DNA of 64,000 nt from Shewanella donghaensis (GCF_007567505.1 NZ_CP041783.1:3720001-3784000); one strand, 5' to 3'. Counted from the first letter of the stretch, positions 9,163 through 20,737 are shown. The notes: generated by a model from the letters alone, not told the origin. Numbers and translations are program-made.

Positions 9163-10236
<1,074 letters not shown>

Positions 10237-10249
10237 AGAGCGAACCTAT

Positions 10250-10291
10250 GGCGGTATATATTCTGACATTGATGTGCAGATTATTACCGCC
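10250..10291 (+). promoter_or_regulatory. Imperfect hairpin filling the mreB-mreC gap
   Basis: GGCGGTA (10250-10256) pairs perfectly with TACCGCC (10285-10291). Inner bases can extend the stem with bulges (TTCTGACAT against ATGTGCAG). The right arm ends eight bases before the mreC ATG, where no clear Shine-Dalgarno is seen. It may lower MreC relative to MreB by attenuation, mRNA processing or blocking translation. Confidence 0.5.
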
Positions 10292-10299
10292 TACTAATT

Positions 10300-11241
10300 A
10301 TGAAACCAATTTTTGTTCGTGGTATATCGCAACAATTTAGACTAACACTGGCAATTTTTTTGTCGGTGGTCTTACTTATCTCTAATGATCGCCTTGATCC
10401 TATTCGACAGTCCATTTCTTCTGTTTTAAGCCCATTACAATATTTAGCCAATGTACCAGGAGTGTTACTCGACTGGTCAGCGGATTCAATTTCGACGCGT
10501 AATATGTTGGCATTGCAAAATAAAGAATTAATGAGACAGCAATTGCTGATGTCTGAGCGTTTGCAGCGTTTTGAACATTTACGCCAAGAGAATGAACGTC
10601 TCAGAGCATTGTTAGGCTCACCAGTGCATATGGACTCGCGAAAAGTGGTTGCTGAAGTGATGGAAGTCGCCAGTGATCCTTTCAGACATTATGTGGTTTT
10701 GAACCATGGTGCGAGAACCGGTGTTTTTGTCGGCCAATCAGTGGTCGATGCTAAAGGCGTTGTCGGTCAAGTCGTTGAGGTCAGTGAATTGACTAGTCGT
10801 GTGTTATTAGTGACTGACCCAACTCATGGTATTCCTGTACGTATCACTCGAAATGATGTTCGAGCTATGGCACAAGGTACCGGCGATATTGATGAAATTG
10901 AACTACGCCATGTTGCCAAAAGTACCGATGTGAATGTGGGTGACTTATTGGTGACATCAGGCTTAGGTAATCGCTTTCCTGAAGGTTATCCCGTAGCTCG
11001 GGTTATGCAGATCTCACGCGATGCAGGTCAAAGCTATTCTGTTATTTCAGCGCAACCTTTAGCGGCATTAGACCGTATTCGTTACGTGCTACTTATCTGG
11101 CCAGATGAAGAGTCTGAATCAGAGCTAGATTCGCTGATTAAAGCTGTTATTCCAACTGACATTGAAAACCTTAATGAAGCCGATTCGGCTGACTCAGATA
11201 CCGAAATAGATACCGAAATTGATGCTGAGGTAAGCCAATGA
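10300..11241 (+). CDS. mreC: Rod shape-determining protein MreC
   Basis: 313 residues. One N-terminal membrane helix (about 15-32), then a periplasmic coiled coil around residues 65-105 (LQNKELMRQQLLMSERLQRF). Beta-rich MreC core domains follow, containing RTGVFVGQSVVDAKGVVGQV and the VTSGLGNRFPEGYPVARV stretch. The tail is acidic and rich in D, E and S. MreC is the periplasmic scaffold linking MreB filaments to the elongasome enzymes. Its stop overlaps the mreD start by four bases (ATGA). Confidence 0.97.
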   Translation: MKPIFVRGISQQFRLTLAIFLSVVLLISNDRLDPIRQSISSVLSPLQYLANVPGVLLDWSADSISTRNMLALQNKELMRQQLLMSERLQRFEHLRQENERLRALLGSPVHMDSRKVVAEVMEVASDPFRHYVVLNHGARTGVFVGQSVVDAKGVVGQVVEVSELTSRVLLVTDPTHGIPVRITRNDVRAMAQGTGDIDEIELRHVAKSTDVNVGDLLVTSGLGNRFPEGYPVARVMQISRDAGQSYSVISAQPLAALDRIRYVLLIWPDEESESELDSLIKAVIPTDIENLNEADSADSDTEIDTEIDAEVSQ

Positions 11242-11726
11242 GTGCGCATATCGCCAATGGCCGCATTGTGGTTTTGATTACGATATTTATTGGGATGATG
11301 TTTCAAATCATGCCGCTACCAGCAATTGTTGAAGCTTGGCGTCCTGATTGGTTATTAATGGTAATGATTTACTGGGCAATGGCATTGCCGCACCGTTATA
11401 GCGTATTAACGGCCTGGGTTATTGGTGTGTTACTTGATGTGTTACTTGGCGCCACTTTGGGTGTGCGGTCGTTAGCATTTTCTATTGTTATTTATCTTAT
11501 CGTGATTCAATCGCAGCGGTTACGCAACTTTACGCGCTGGCAGCAGTCTATATTAGTGGCGCTGTTTGTGTGTTTGTATCATTTTATTATTTATTGGGTT
11601 GAGTTTGTCATTAATGGTGTTCAATTCAACTGGTCGATGTTTTTGCCCGCAATATCCAGTATTTTTATGTGGTGGTGGTTTTTCTGGGTGCTTAGAAATA
11701 TCCGTAGACGTTATAAGGTTCGCTAA
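11238..11726 (+). CDS. mreD: Rod shape-determining protein MreD
   Basis: 162 residues, almost entirely hydrophobic with about five membrane segments. Hallmarks are [19 protein letters not shown] and the [17 protein letters not shown] stretch. It is the inner-membrane partner of MreC in the elongasome. It is translationally coupled to mreC, and maf starts two bases after its stop. Confidence 0.95.
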   Translation: MSAHIANGRIVVLITIFIGMMFQIMPLPAIVEAWRPDWLLMVMIYWAMALPHRYSVLTAWVIGVLLDVLLGATLGVRSLAFSIVIYLIVIQSQRLRNFTRWQQSILVALFVCLYHFIIYWVEFVINGVQFNWSMFLPAISSIFMWWWFFWVLRNIRRRYKVR

Positions 11727-11728
11727 TT

Positions 11729-12316
11729 ATGAGTTGGGTTCTCGCTTCAACTTCACCACGTCGTAAAGAGTTACTGGCGCAAGCTGGCTTTTCTGATGCA
11801 AATTTTTCTTTTGAACAGGTATCACCGGATATTGATGAGTCACATATCACCGGTGAAAGCGCAGCTGACTTTGTTGTTCGACTAGCAAAGGAAAAAGCGG
11901 CGACTGGCTTTGGACTATGTAGTGATATTCCAAATGCTAAAGTATTGGGCTCAGATACCATTGTCGTCTTAGGTGATCAGATATTAGGGAAACCGACTGA
12001 CAAGCAAGATGCGCTAACGATGTTAACAGCGCTATCAGGTCACACTCATAACGTCATGACGGCTGTAGCAGTCACTAATGGCAAAACCACGTTAACTAGA
12101 TTATGTATTACTGCGGTGACGTTTTGTTCGTTGAACACTCAAACAATACAAGCATATATCGACACACAAGAACCTATGGATAAAGCTGGAGCTTATGGTA
12201 TTCAGGGATTAGGTGGCTGTTTTGTTGCATCAATTAAAGGCAGTTATTCTGCTGTAGTCGGGTTGCCGCTAGTTGAGACCCGTGAATTAATCAATGAAAT
12301 GAATCTTATCGAATAG
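11729..12316 (+). CDS. maf: Maf-family nucleotide pyrophosphatase (YhdE type, dTTP/UTP)
   Basis: 195 residues. The N-terminal motif [12 protein letters not shown] and the catalytic stretch [18 protein letters not shown] are diagnostic of Maf/YhdE. The family hydrolyses non-canonical and some canonical nucleoside triphosphates (dTTP, UTP and methylated forms) to monophosphates as house-cleaning. It sits two bases after mreD in the conserved mre-maf-rng arrangement. The YhdE rather than YceF subtype is inferred mainly from this neighbourhood. Confidence 0.92.
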   Translation: MSWVLASTSPRRKELLAQAGFSDANFSFEQVSPDIDESHITGESAADFVVRLAKEKAATGFGLCSDIPNAKVLGSDTIVVLGDQILGKPTDKQDALTMLTALSGHTHNVMTAVAVTNGKTTLTRLCITAVTFCSLNTQTIQAYIDTQEPMDKAGAYGIQGLGGCFVASIKGSYSAVVGLPLVETRELINEMNLIE

Positions 12317-12413
12317 CGTTAAAAAATTTCTGCGTTACATGTAACGGACACGGTCATAAGTAAGATGACTCGACAATCATTATCGTTACATTAAGACGTT
12401 AAACAGGTGGCTT

Positions 12414-13904
12414 ATGCAAACAAAATCTCAGCGTAAAAAAGGCTCAGAATTACTGATTAATGTCACCCCAACTGAAGCGAGAGTTGCGCTTGTTGAGCAT
12501 GGCGTATTGCAAGAAGTTCACATTGAACGACGCATGAAACGTGGTTTAGTGGGTAATATTTACAAAGGTAAAATTAGCCGAGTTCTGCCAGGAATGCAGG
12601 CTGCCTTTGTTGATATCGGCCTTGATAAAGCGGCTTTTTTGCATGCTTCAGACATTGTTCCCCATACTGAATGTGTTGCCGATGTTGAAAAAGGCAACTT
12701 CGTTGTTCGTGATATTGCTGAACTTGTTAGACAAGGTCAGGACATTATGGTGCAAGTGGTTAAAGACCCTCTTGGAACCAAAGGCGCACGTTTAACCACC
12801 GATATCACCCTCCCATCTCGTTATTTAGTGTTTATGCCTGGCTCGAGTCATGTGGGCGTATCGCAACGTATCGAAGAAGAAACTGAACGTTCTCGCCTAA
12901 AATCGATTACAGAACCTTATGTAGATGAAGATGGTGGCTTCATTATTCGCACCGCAGCAGAGGGTGTAGGTGGTGATGAATTAGCCCAAGATGCAGCATT
13001 TTTACGTCGAGTTTGGAAAAAGGTCAGTGAACGTCGTAAACGTAAAGGCACCACCTTGCTTTACCAAGACCTTGCTTTACAAGTGCGGATTATTCGTGAC
13101 TTTGTGGGTACTGAGCTTGATCATATTCAAGTGGATTCCCGCCGTACGTTTGCTGAACTACAAGGTTTTGCACAAGAGTTTATGCCTGAAATCGCAGAGA
13201 AACTTGCACATTACTCAGGTCCCGCGCCGATTTTTGAACTCTATGATGTTGAGAACGAAATTCAGCGTGCATTAGGCAGAAAGGTCGAGTTGAAGTCAGG
13301 TGGTTATTTAATTATTGATCAAACTGAAGCAATGACCACTGTCGATATCAATACCGGCGCATTTGTTGGGCATCGTAATTTAGCCGAAACCATCTTTAAT
13401 ACTAACCTTGAAGCGACTCAAGCTATTGCGAGGCAACTACGTTTACGTAATCTTGGCGGCATTATCATTATTGATTTTATCGACATGATGAATGAAGAAC
13501 ATAAGAAGCGTGTGTTAGACAGTCTCAACAATGCATTAGCAAACGATAGAGTTAAAACCAGCGTGAGTGGATTTTCGGGTTTAGGCCTAGTGGAAATGAC
13601 CCGTAAACGGACGCGAGAAAGTCTTGAGCACGTAGTGTGTGGTGAATGTCCAGCTTGCCAAGGCACGGGTTCAATGAAAACCGTTGAAACGGTTTCATAT
13701 GAAGTATTTAGAGAAATTATTAGATTGAATCGTGCTTATGAAGCCGATGAGTTTTTATTATATTGCTCGCCTGCGGTTTATAAGAGTTTAAGTAACGAAG
13801 AAGGCCACTTACTTGCTGAGTTAGAGGTCTATATTGGTAAACGTGTACGACTGCAAAATGAGACTTTATATACCCAAAACAAATATGACGTGGTGATGGT
13901 GTAG
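12414..13904 (+). CDS. rng: Ribonuclease G
   Basis: 496 residues (E. coli about 489). It is an endoribonuclease that matures the 5' end of 16S rRNA and cuts some mRNAs. Visible parts: N-terminal ELLINVTPTEARVALVEHG, S1 domain with VGNIYKGKISRVLPGMQAAF, catalytic region with TVDINTG and IIIDFIDMMNEEHKKRVL (Mg-binding aspartates), and the zinc-link CGECPACQGTG joining protomers. There is no long C-terminal tail, so it is RNase G and not RNase E. It ends in TAGTG, its last base being the first of the yhdP GTG start, so coupling is likely. Confidence 0.96.
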   Translation: MQTKSQRKKGSELLINVTPTEARVALVEHGVLQEVHIERRMKRGLVGNIYKGKISRVLPGMQAAFVDIGLDKAAFLHASDIVPHTECVADVEKGNFVVRDIAELVRQGQDIMVQVVKDPLGTKGARLTTDITLPSRYLVFMPGSSHVGVSQRIEEETERSRLKSITEPYVDEDGGFIIRTAAEGVGGDELAQDAAFLRRVWKKVSERRKRKGTTLLYQDLALQVRIIRDFVGTELDHIQVDSRRTFAELQGFAQEFMPEIAEKLAHYSGPAPIFELYDVENEIQRALGRKVELKSGGYLIIDQTEAMTTVDINTGAFVGHRNLAETIFNTNLEATQAIARQLRLRNLGGIIIIDFIDMMNEEHKKRVLDSLNNALANDRVKTSVSGFSGLGLVEMTRKRTRESLEHVVCGECPACQGTGSMKTVETVSYEVFREIIRLNRAYEADEFLLYCSPAVYKSLSNEEGHLLAELEVYIGKRVRLQNETLYTQNKYDVVMV

Positions 13905-16900
13905 TGCCCAAGAGTAAAACATTAACGGCTTTCCGAATATGCTTTCAATCAGTAGCCATAGTCTTAGTACTATTTGCGCTAGCGGTTAGCCTTATCCGTG
14001 GTTTACTCCCGCACTTACCTGAAGTTCGTAACGAAGTTGTCGATTACCTGCGTGACCAATATCAAATAGAAGTGCAAGTGGGCAAACTCTCTGCCGAGTG
14101 GCAAGCGTTTGGCCCTGCACTCACGGTCAGTAATATTGTTGTGCCTCCACAGCAAAATTTACCCGTCACAATTATTGCTAATAAAGTTCATTTAAAGTTA
14201 GATTTCTGGCAGACATTATTAAGTTTTACACCGCAGATTGAAACGGTGAAATTTGATGGATTACATGTAGCACTCAACATGGACGAACTGTCATCTACTA
14301 GTCCCTCAACCAAGACCAATGCAGACATGGATTGGTTATATGTGTTGCTTTTAGAGCAACTGGAAACGTTTTCAATTAGCGATGCAACGCTTCAACTTTT
14401 GAGCCAACATCATGATTATAGGCCTATTTATGTTAGCAATTTAGCTTGGCATAATATGGACGAGATGCATCGTGCTAAAGGCTTCATTCATTTAGATGAA
14501 GCCGCTTCAGCGCAAGAGTTATTAGCCTTAAGAATTGATTTAGAAGGCGATGGCTACCAGCCTGATGATCTCGTCGGACAAATCTATTTATCCGCAGAAT
14601 CGTTAGATCTTGGAGAGTGGGCTTCAAGGCAGCATGCTGAAGAATTCAAACTTGATAATATTGAATTTGAAGGTGTGGTAAATTTAAAAGCTTGGCTAGG
14701 GCTTGAGCACCGTACCATTAATACTGGCTTGATGATGTTTGAACCTAGCTGGCTGCAATGGGATAGTTCGAATAAGGCACAGCGATTTGCTATTGAGGGG
14801 GGCGCACTCACGTGGGAACCCAGTGAGAATGGTTGGATAATAAATAGTCATCAGTTGGACTTTTCGACTAATGGCAGCCCTTGGCCTGAGCTTAACTTCT
14901 CTTTAAAAACAAACTACAGCGATTTATCTGTCAGCATGAATCAAATCGCACCGGAAATGATGACCCCATTATTACCGCTCATTCCTAGCGTCGGTGTCAA
15001 AGGAATTGATCAATGGCGTAAGCTTAATCCACAAGGGATTATAGGTCCTTTACAATTGTTGAAAGAAGCAGGTAAACCGCTATTACTTAAAACTGACGTT
15101 AAGCAATTACAGTGGCAAGCAGTAGATAATATACCTGGCAGTAAAGCTATTGATGCAAAGGTATCTTGGGCCAATGGGATACTTAATGCAGAGTTGCCTA
15201 CTCAAGCCTACGATTTAGATTTTCAAGACAGTTTTGAAGCGCCACTAAAATTAACCGGTGATGCTTTTCAATTGCAGTATAACCTCAATAAATCCCTATT
15301 GATCTTGCCTAAAGTTCACTTCCACAATGACGATATCAGTCTAGAAGCTTCAATGAAGCTGGATATGCTTTCTAACGCTCACCTTGCGCTAAACGCCAAT
15401 GTGGCGATAACCAATGCCGCTGATGCTGGCCGCTATTTTCCACTCGATACCATGAGCGATAGCTTGGTCACATACCTCAACCAATCCATATTGAAAGGCA
15501 ATATTCCAGATGCTCAAATTGTATGGCATGGTGAACTTGCCAAATTCCCATATCAAGACAGTTCAGGTATTTTTCAAGCCGGATTTAATCTTAACAATGG
15601 AGCATTTGAATTTCAGCCGGATTGGCCGACAGTAGATGATCTAAGCTTATATGCGCTATTTGAAAATGCAGCAATGGATATCATTGTCAATCAAGGTAAG
15701 TTACTTGATGTCGATGCCGCGGGTGCCCATGTGTATATTCCCTATATGGGCGATAAAACCACCTTACGCATCGAAGCGAAAGTTGCAGCTGATGCAGTTG
15801 CAGCTAAAGCAGTCATCGACAATTCTCCGTTACAAGAGTCCGTAGGAACAACCCTAGATGTAGTGCAAATATCTGGTGATATCGTCAGTGATTTAGATTT
15901 AACGATTCCTTTATATGATGATGGTAAAGCGGATAATAAAGGCCTCATCCACTTCAGTAATAACCAGGTTTATATCACCTCACCAGGGTTAGATTTAACG
16001 GACGTTAATGGCACTGTGAAATTTACCAATGCTCAAGTCAACGGGCAAAAAATCAACGCCAAATTGTTTGAACAACCGCTAACATTTAACTTTGGTACCG
16101 ATCAAACCAATACCGGTGACTTAGCATTAAGCGTGGGTCTAAAAGGATTGTGGAACTTAGACAATCTTCCCGAAACCATCGATAACCCTTTATCTGACTA
16201 TTACTCAGGTCAAATGGATTGGGACGGCGCAGTTACCATGATTTTTGACCCTATTGGTTATCGTCTTCAAGTACAACTCAATTCAGATCTCATTGGTACA
16301 GAACTATCCTTACCTGCTCCTTTTACAAAAGTGGCGAGTAAATCAACTCGATTAAGTGCTGAACTTATTGGTGATAATAAACAATCATCACTAGGACTTA
16401 AACTGGGTAAAGATGCTGAGTTTTGGGGCGGCTTTACTGAAGAGGGCGGCAGTAATTTAGCCCACTATGATCTGCTTTTAGGTCGCCATTTTAAACTCGG
16501 CGATACATTGGCTAAAAATCAAGGGCATATTACGATTGACTTACCCCATGCGGAGTTAACTCAATGGTTACCAATCATTAGTCATTTTACTGATACAGCT
16601 ACTTCAAGTATTGCTCCGTCTACCGGAGCAGTCACAGAGCTGGCAAAAACGGAACAGGAAATGGCTGGCATTTTTGCTACACAAAGCTCCACAATTTCAG
16701 AGGTGGTAAATACCGCTGCCATTCCTGAACAAATGGAAAATGATACTAGTCCAATTGTACCCAGCACGATTGAAAATCTAGCACCACCTCAAACGGTGAA
16801 CTTTTTTCCTCCGTTATCGTTAATCGATGCCAAAATTGGACAGTTAGATATTTTAGCGCAAAAGTTTAATCAGTTAGCATTCTCAGCCAAACCACTAGAG

Positions 16901-18322
16901 CATGTATGGCGCTTTGATGTTACCTCAGAGCAGTTTGATGGCAATATTGATTTTTACCCTAGTTGGCGTGAACAAGGGTTAAAGATTGTAGCGAGTAAAC
17001 TGCACTTATCACCAGAGGTTAAAGCCCCTGAAGATGCCGAATTTACTCCGGATAATATGCTGGATAATTTACCGCCGCTCGCCATCGATGTAGATGACTT
17101 TAGGATGTATGAGAAAGATTTTGGCCATCTAGTGTTACAAGGTATTCCATATGATGGTGGTTATCGTTTCCAAACGCTGACATTAACACGGCCAGTTGTT
17201 AGTTTGCAGGCTACTGGTGACTGGACCTATACCGACGGCAAAAACCTGACTAAATTTGATGTTAAGTTAAAGGCCAGTAAATTTGATGCATTATCTGAAA
17301 CCTTAGGTATTAACCCTGGATTAAAAGATGCGCCACTGGATATGGTAGGTGAGTTCTCATGGGAAGGTACACCTTATGGTTTTTCACTGGAAACCTTAAA
17401 TGGCAAATTACGTTTTGATTTAGGTAAAGGGTATTTATCAGAAATTAGCGATAAAGGAGCGCGTATATTCTCGCTATTCAGTTTAGATTCTATTGTGCGG
17501 AAGTTATCTTTAGATTTCTCTGATGTGTTTGGTAAGGGCTTACATTTTGATTCATTTAATGGCTCGCTAGATATTGATAATGGCGTGGTAAAAACAACAG
17601 ATACTGAAATGGATGCTATTGCCGGTAATATGAAAGTACGTGGTTATACCGACTTAACCACCCAAAGTTTAAATTATGATATTCGCTTTATACCGCAACT
17701 GGCATCGAGTGTTCCTACTGTGGTACTACTCAGTACCAGCGCATGGACATTAGGTTTAGGTGCATTTGCACTTACCAAAGTACTAGAGCCTGTGATTGAG
17801 ATTATTTCAGAAATTCGTTTTCGTTTAGGTGGCACCATGAACGATCCACAGCTAGAAGAGCTTGAGCGAAAAAGTAAAGAAATTGAAATCCCAGAATCAA
17901 TCTTGCCTAGAAAGCCTGCCGCGGATCCTAATGCCATACCTGTGGGTTTGCCATTGACTCAAAATACGACACAACCTGGTGTTGAAACAGAGACTCAATC
18001 AGAAGCTCTAGCAAAAACTCAAATAAAAACAGAGCAAGTCGTCAGTGATGGTCAAAGTAACAATGTCGAAGTTGCAGCCGCAGTGGATGATAACAATAAG
18101 GCCGCTAATGAGCCACTTCATAGCACACCTACAGAGTTAGAATCTGAGTCAGAATCTAAGGCTGTGGCAGAGCCAATAAGTGAAGCTTTACCAAATACGC
18201 TATCTTTCATAAAGCACCGTCAAAGAGTCAGCCAAGGAGGCGCAGATGCAAATCAGCTTATTGCAATGTCAAAGCAGCAGAGAAGTCGAAGCCAATCTTG
18301 CATTTATCGACTCGCAGCTTAG
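13904..18322 (+). CDS. yhdP: AsmA-like inter-membrane lipid transport protein YhdP
   Basis: 1472 residues from a GTG overlapping the rng stop; E. coli YhdP is about 1266. One N-terminal membrane helix (about 10-33) is followed by a long beta-rich periplasmic body of the AsmA/YhdP type, ending near residue 1330 with ITDLTTQSLNYDI-like sequence (seen here as YTDLTTQSLNYDIRF) and a hydrophobic segment (LLSTSAWTLGLGAFALT). The family moves phospholipid to the outer membrane with TamB and YdbH. The last ~130 residues are a low-complexity Q/E/S/A tail not expected from the family. The final 77 bases overlap the nitrilase gene in another frame. Confidence 0.93.
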   Translation: MPKSKTLTAFRICFQSVAIVLVLFALAVSLIRGLLPHLPEVRNEVVDYLRDQYQIEVQVGKLSAEWQAFGPALTVSNIVVPPQQNLPVTIIANKVHLKLDFWQTLLSFTPQIETVKFDGLHVALNMDELSSTSPSTKTNADMDWLYVLLLEQLETFSISDATLQLLSQHHDYRPIYVSNLAWHNMDEMHRAKGFIHLDEAASAQELLALRIDLEGDGYQPDDLVGQIYLSAESLDLGEWASRQHAEEFKLDNIEFEGVVNLKAWLGLEHRTINTGLMMFEPSWLQWDSSNKAQRFAIEGGALTWEPSENGWIINSHQLDFSTNGSPWPELNFSLKTNYSDLSVSMNQIAPEMMTPLLPLIPSVGVKGIDQWRKLNPQGIIGPLQLLKEAGKPLLLKTDVKQLQWQAVDNIPGSKAIDAKVSWANGILNAELPTQAYDLDFQDSFEAPLKLTGDAFQLQYNLNKSLLILPKVHFHNDDISLEASMKLDMLSNAHLALNANVAITNAADAGRYFPLDTMSDSLVTYLNQSILKGNIPDAQIVWHGELAKFPYQDSSGIFQAGFNLNNGAFEFQPDWPTVDDLSLYALFENAAMDIIVNQGKLLDVDAAGAHVYIPYMGDKTTLRIEAKVAADAVAAKAVIDNSPLQESVGTTLDVVQISGDIVSDLDLTIPLYDDGKADNKGLIHFSNNQVYITSPGLDLTDVNGTVKFTNAQVNGQKINAKLFEQPLTFNFGTDQTNTGDLALSVGLKGLWNLDNLPETIDNPLSDYYSGQMDWDGAVTMIFDPIGYRLQVQLNSDLIGTELSLPAPFTKVASKSTRLSAELIGDNKQSSLGLKLGKDAEFWGGFTEEGGSNLAHYDLLLGRHFKLGDTLAKNQGHITIDLPHAELTQWLPIISHFTDTATSSIAPSTGAVTELAKTEQEMAGIFATQSSTISEVVNTAAIPEQMENDTSPIVPSTIENLAPPQTVNFFPPLSLIDAKIGQLDILAQKFNQLAFSAKPLEHVWRFDVTSEQFDGNIDFYPSWREQGLKIVASKLHLSPEVKAPEDAEFTPDNMLDNLPPLAIDVDDFRMYEKDFGHLVLQGIPYDGGYRFQTLTLTRPVVSLQATGDWTYTDGKNLTKFDVKLKASKFDALSETLGINPGLKDAPLDMVGEFSWEGTPYGFSLETLNGKLRFDLGKGYLSEISDKGARIFSLFSLDSIVRKLSLDFSDVFGKGLHFDSFNGSLDIDNGVVKTTDTEMDAIAGNMKVRGYTDLTTQSLNYDIRFIPQLASSVPTVVLLSTSAWTLGLGAFALTKVLEPVIEIISEIRFRLGGTMNDPQLEELERKSKEIEIPESILPRKPAADPNAIPVGLPLTQNTTQPGVETETQSEALAKTQIKTEQVVSDGQSNNVEVAAAVDDNNKAANEPLHSTPTELESESESKAVAEPISEALPNTLSFIKHRQRVSQGGADANQLIAMSKQQRSRSQSCIYRLAA

Positions 18323-19085
18323 CCAGTTACCTAGAAAAATCAATGAACCACAACTCGTGGTGCTACCTGAGTGCAGCCTGTTATTTGGTGGTCATGAAGA
18401 TCAACAACTTGCTGTGGCTAGTTCAGATGAAGAGAGTGAATTAAAACAGCAATTAGCTGCACTAGCAAAACGCTACCAAGTTTATATGGTTGCAGGGACT
18501 ATCCCTATCTCTGCTGATGCAGGCAGAGTATATAGCCGCAGTTACTTATTCGATGACCAAGGCAATACCTTAGGCAGTTATGATAAGTTACACTTATTTG
18601 ATGTGGAAGTGGCCGACGATACTAAATCCTATCGAGAAAGTGATACATTCTGTCCTGGAGACCGTATTACTGTCATCGATACGCCATTTGGCAAGATAGG
18701 ATTGGCCATTTGCTATGATATTCGTTTTGCTGATTTATTTAGGGCATTAAGGCTCGCAGGGGCTGAGTTAATCGCATTGCCATCCGCTTTTACCAAGGTC
18801 ACAGGTGAGGCACATTGGCAGACGTTGATTCAAGCAAGAGCAATTGAAACTCAGTGTTATCTTTTAGCGGCAGATCAATGGGGACAACACAACCACGGTG
18901 GCCGCGAAACCTGGGGGCAAAGTATGATTGTTGACCCATGGGGCCGCATAATCGCAGAGAAAAAATCTGGCCTAGGCTGGGTACAAAGCCGTATCGATTT
19001 AGGTGAATTAGCAAAAATTAGACAACAAATTCCAGTGGTAAAGCATAATCGCTTTATTACCCCTAGTTTAAACAGCGGTAGTTAG
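18246..19085 (+). CDS. Carbon-nitrogen hydrolase, Nit1-like (deaminated glutathione amidase type)
   Basis: 279 residues of the nitrilase superfamily, with the Glu-Lys-Cys triad in view: Glu42 in VLPECSLLFGG, Lys114 in YDKLHLFDV, Cys156 in AICYDIRF. The KLHLFDVE and GRETWGQSMIVDPWG signatures match Nit1/YbeM-like enzymes, which hydrolyse deaminated glutathione, a transaminase by-product. The start at 18246 follows a strong AAGGAGG (about 18234-18240). The gene begins inside the end of yhdP (77-base overlap). Substrate is inferred from subfamily only. Confidence 0.88.
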   Translation: MQISLLQCQSSREVEANLAFIDSQLSQLPRKINEPQLVVLPECSLLFGGHEDQQLAVASSDEESELKQQLAALAKRYQVYMVAGTIPISADAGRVYSRSYLFDDQGNTLGSYDKLHLFDVEVADDTKSYRESDTFCPGDRITVIDTPFGKIGLAICYDIRFADLFRALRLAGAELIALPSAFTKVTGEAHWQTLIQARAIETQCYLLAADQWGQHNHGGRETWGQSMIVDPWGRIIAEKKSGLGWVQSRIDLGELAKIRQQIPVVKHNRFITPSLNSGS

Positions 19086-19213
19086 AGTTGAGGGTCTTTG
19101 CTCATTGCTTGTGGCTCACTGCTATATTAAAGACTAGCTAAACACGCTGCAAATTCGTTTGTGGTGAAAGACAAGAATCCAAATACAAGCCAAGAGGCTT
19201 AAAGAGAGAATTA

Positions 19214-20662
19214 ATGCCATTTTTAGCTCAAGTAGAAAAAAGTTTATTACAAGGTGCGCTAACCCTGGATGGACTTCAAGATTATCTGAAGATTATTCAC
19301 CAGCATAATATCGATTTTTCAGACTTATATTTTCAAGGTAGTCGCCATGAAACTTGGGCGCTTGAAGATGGCATTATCAAAGAAGGTAGCTTTCATATTG
19401 AGCGCGGTGTTGGCGTACGAGCCATTACGGGTGAGAAAACAGGTTTTGCTTACGCAGATGAAATAACGCCAGCGGCTTTACGTTCAGCAGCGGAAGCAGC
19501 GCGTGGTATTGCATTGGCAGGTCAAGAGCATAAAGTGCATGCTTTTAAGCGTCATAATACCCATAGCCTTTATAGCAGTGACGATCCAATTGCTTCAATG
19601 GAAGAAGCCCCTAAAATTAATTTACTCAAGCAAACTGATGCTTATATTCGCAGTTTAGATAGACGTATTATCCAAGTGGTAGTCAGCTTATCTGGTGTAC
19701 ATGAAGAAATAATAGTCGCAGCCAGCGATGGTACTTTAGCTGCTGATATTAGACCGTTAGTGCGTTTTAATTGTAGTGTTATTTTAGAAGACCAGGGTAA
19801 ACGTGAACGCGGTAGCGCAGGTGGCGGTGGACGTCACGATTACAGTGTATTTATGGAAACAGATGATGCTGGTTTACCTGTTTGTTTTGATTTTGCCCGT
19901 GAAGCAGTGCGCCAAGCGCAAGTTAACGTGAATGCCATTGATGCCCCAGCTGGTGAAATGCCTGTAGTGTTAGGTAATGGCTGGCCTGGCGTATTACTGC
20001 ATGAAGCAGTAGGTCATGGTTTAGAAGGTGACTTTAACCGTAAAGGCAGCAGTGCATTTAGTGGTAAAGTCGGTCAGCAAGTGGCGTCTGAATTAGTTAC
20101 CGTTGTAGATGATGGCACCATGTTGAATCGTCGTGGTTCATTAAGTATTGATGATGAAGGTGTGCCGACTCAAAAGACAACTCTTATCGAAAACGGCATA
20201 TTAAAAGGCTACATGCAGGATAAGCTGAATGCTCGATTGATGGGTGAACCGACAACCGGTAACGGACGTCGTGAGTCTTATGCTCACCTGCCAATGCCAC
20301 GTATGACAAATACCTATATGGAAGCTGGTAATTCGACCCCTGAAGAAATGATTAAGTCGGTCAAAAAAGGTATCTATGCGCCTAACTTTGGTGGCGGTCA
20401 AGTTGATATCACATCAGGTAAATTCGTCTTCTCCGCTTCAGAAGCCTATTTAATTGAGAATGGTGAAGTGACCGAAGCTATTAAAGGGGCTACGCTTATT
20501 GGTAATGGCCCTGAAGCCATGAACCAAATCTCTATGGTCGGTAATGATCTTGCTTTAGATAAAGGTGTTGGTGTGTGTGGTAAAGACGGTCAAAGTGTTC
20601 CTGTAGGCGTTGGACAACCGACTCTGAAGCTAGACAGTTTAACCGTTGGTGGCACAGCTTAA
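19214..20662 (+). CDS. tldD: Metalloprotease TldD
   Basis: 482 residues. The zinc site [11 protein letters not shown] is at residues 263-273. N-terminal [26 protein letters not shown] sequence (begins [12 protein letters not shown]) and the GVGVRAI motif match TldD. TldD and TldE (PmbA) form a heterodimeric protease that unfolds and cuts small peptides, matures microcin B17-like peptides and degrades CcdA. The partner pmbA is present at 31.5 kb in this window. AAAGAGAG precedes the ATG at a suitable distance. A 20-bp tandem duplication covers the stop codon. Confidence 0.97.
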   Translation: MPFLAQVEKSLLQGALTLDGLQDYLKIIHQHNIDFSDLYFQGSRHETWALEDGIIKEGSFHIERGVGVRAITGEKTGFAYADEITPAALRSAAEAARGIALAGQEHKVHAFKRHNTHSLYSSDDPIASMEEAPKINLLKQTDAYIRSLDRRIIQVVVSLSGVHEEIIVAASDGTLAADIRPLVRFNCSVILEDQGKRERGSAGGGGRHDYSVFMETDDAGLPVCFDFAREAVRQAQVNVNAIDAPAGEMPVVLGNGWPGVLLHEAVGHGLEGDFNRKGSSAFSGKVGQQVASELVTVVDDGTMLNRRGSLSIDDEGVPTQKTTLIENGILKGYMQDKLNARLMGEPTTGNGRRESYAHLPMPRMTNTYMEAGNSTPEEMIKSVKKGIYAPNFGGGQVDITSGKFVFSASEAYLIENGEVTEAIKGATLIGNGPEAMNQISMVGNDLALDKGVGVCGKDGQSVPVGVGQPTLKLDSLTVGGTA

Positions 20663-20678
20663 CCGTTGGCGATACAGC
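20639..20678. repeat. 20-bp tandem duplication across the tldD stop codon
   Basis: TTAACCGTTGGTGGCACAGC (20639) is followed directly by TTAACCGTTGGCGATACAGC (20659), with three mismatches. The first copy encodes the last residues (LTVGGTA); the second is untranslated. Confidence 0.85.
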
Positions 20679-20710
20679 GCAAGAGCAGTGGTAAAAAGTT
20701 AAGAGAAATT

Positions 20711-20737
20711 AAAGGTGCTGTTATAGTACCTTTTTTG
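20711..20737 (+). terminator. Terminator after tldD
   Basis: AAAGGTGCT, loop GTTAT, AGTACCTTT, then TTT. It is a nine-pair stem with one G-U pair, and the T-run starts inside the right arm. Confidence 0.7.
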
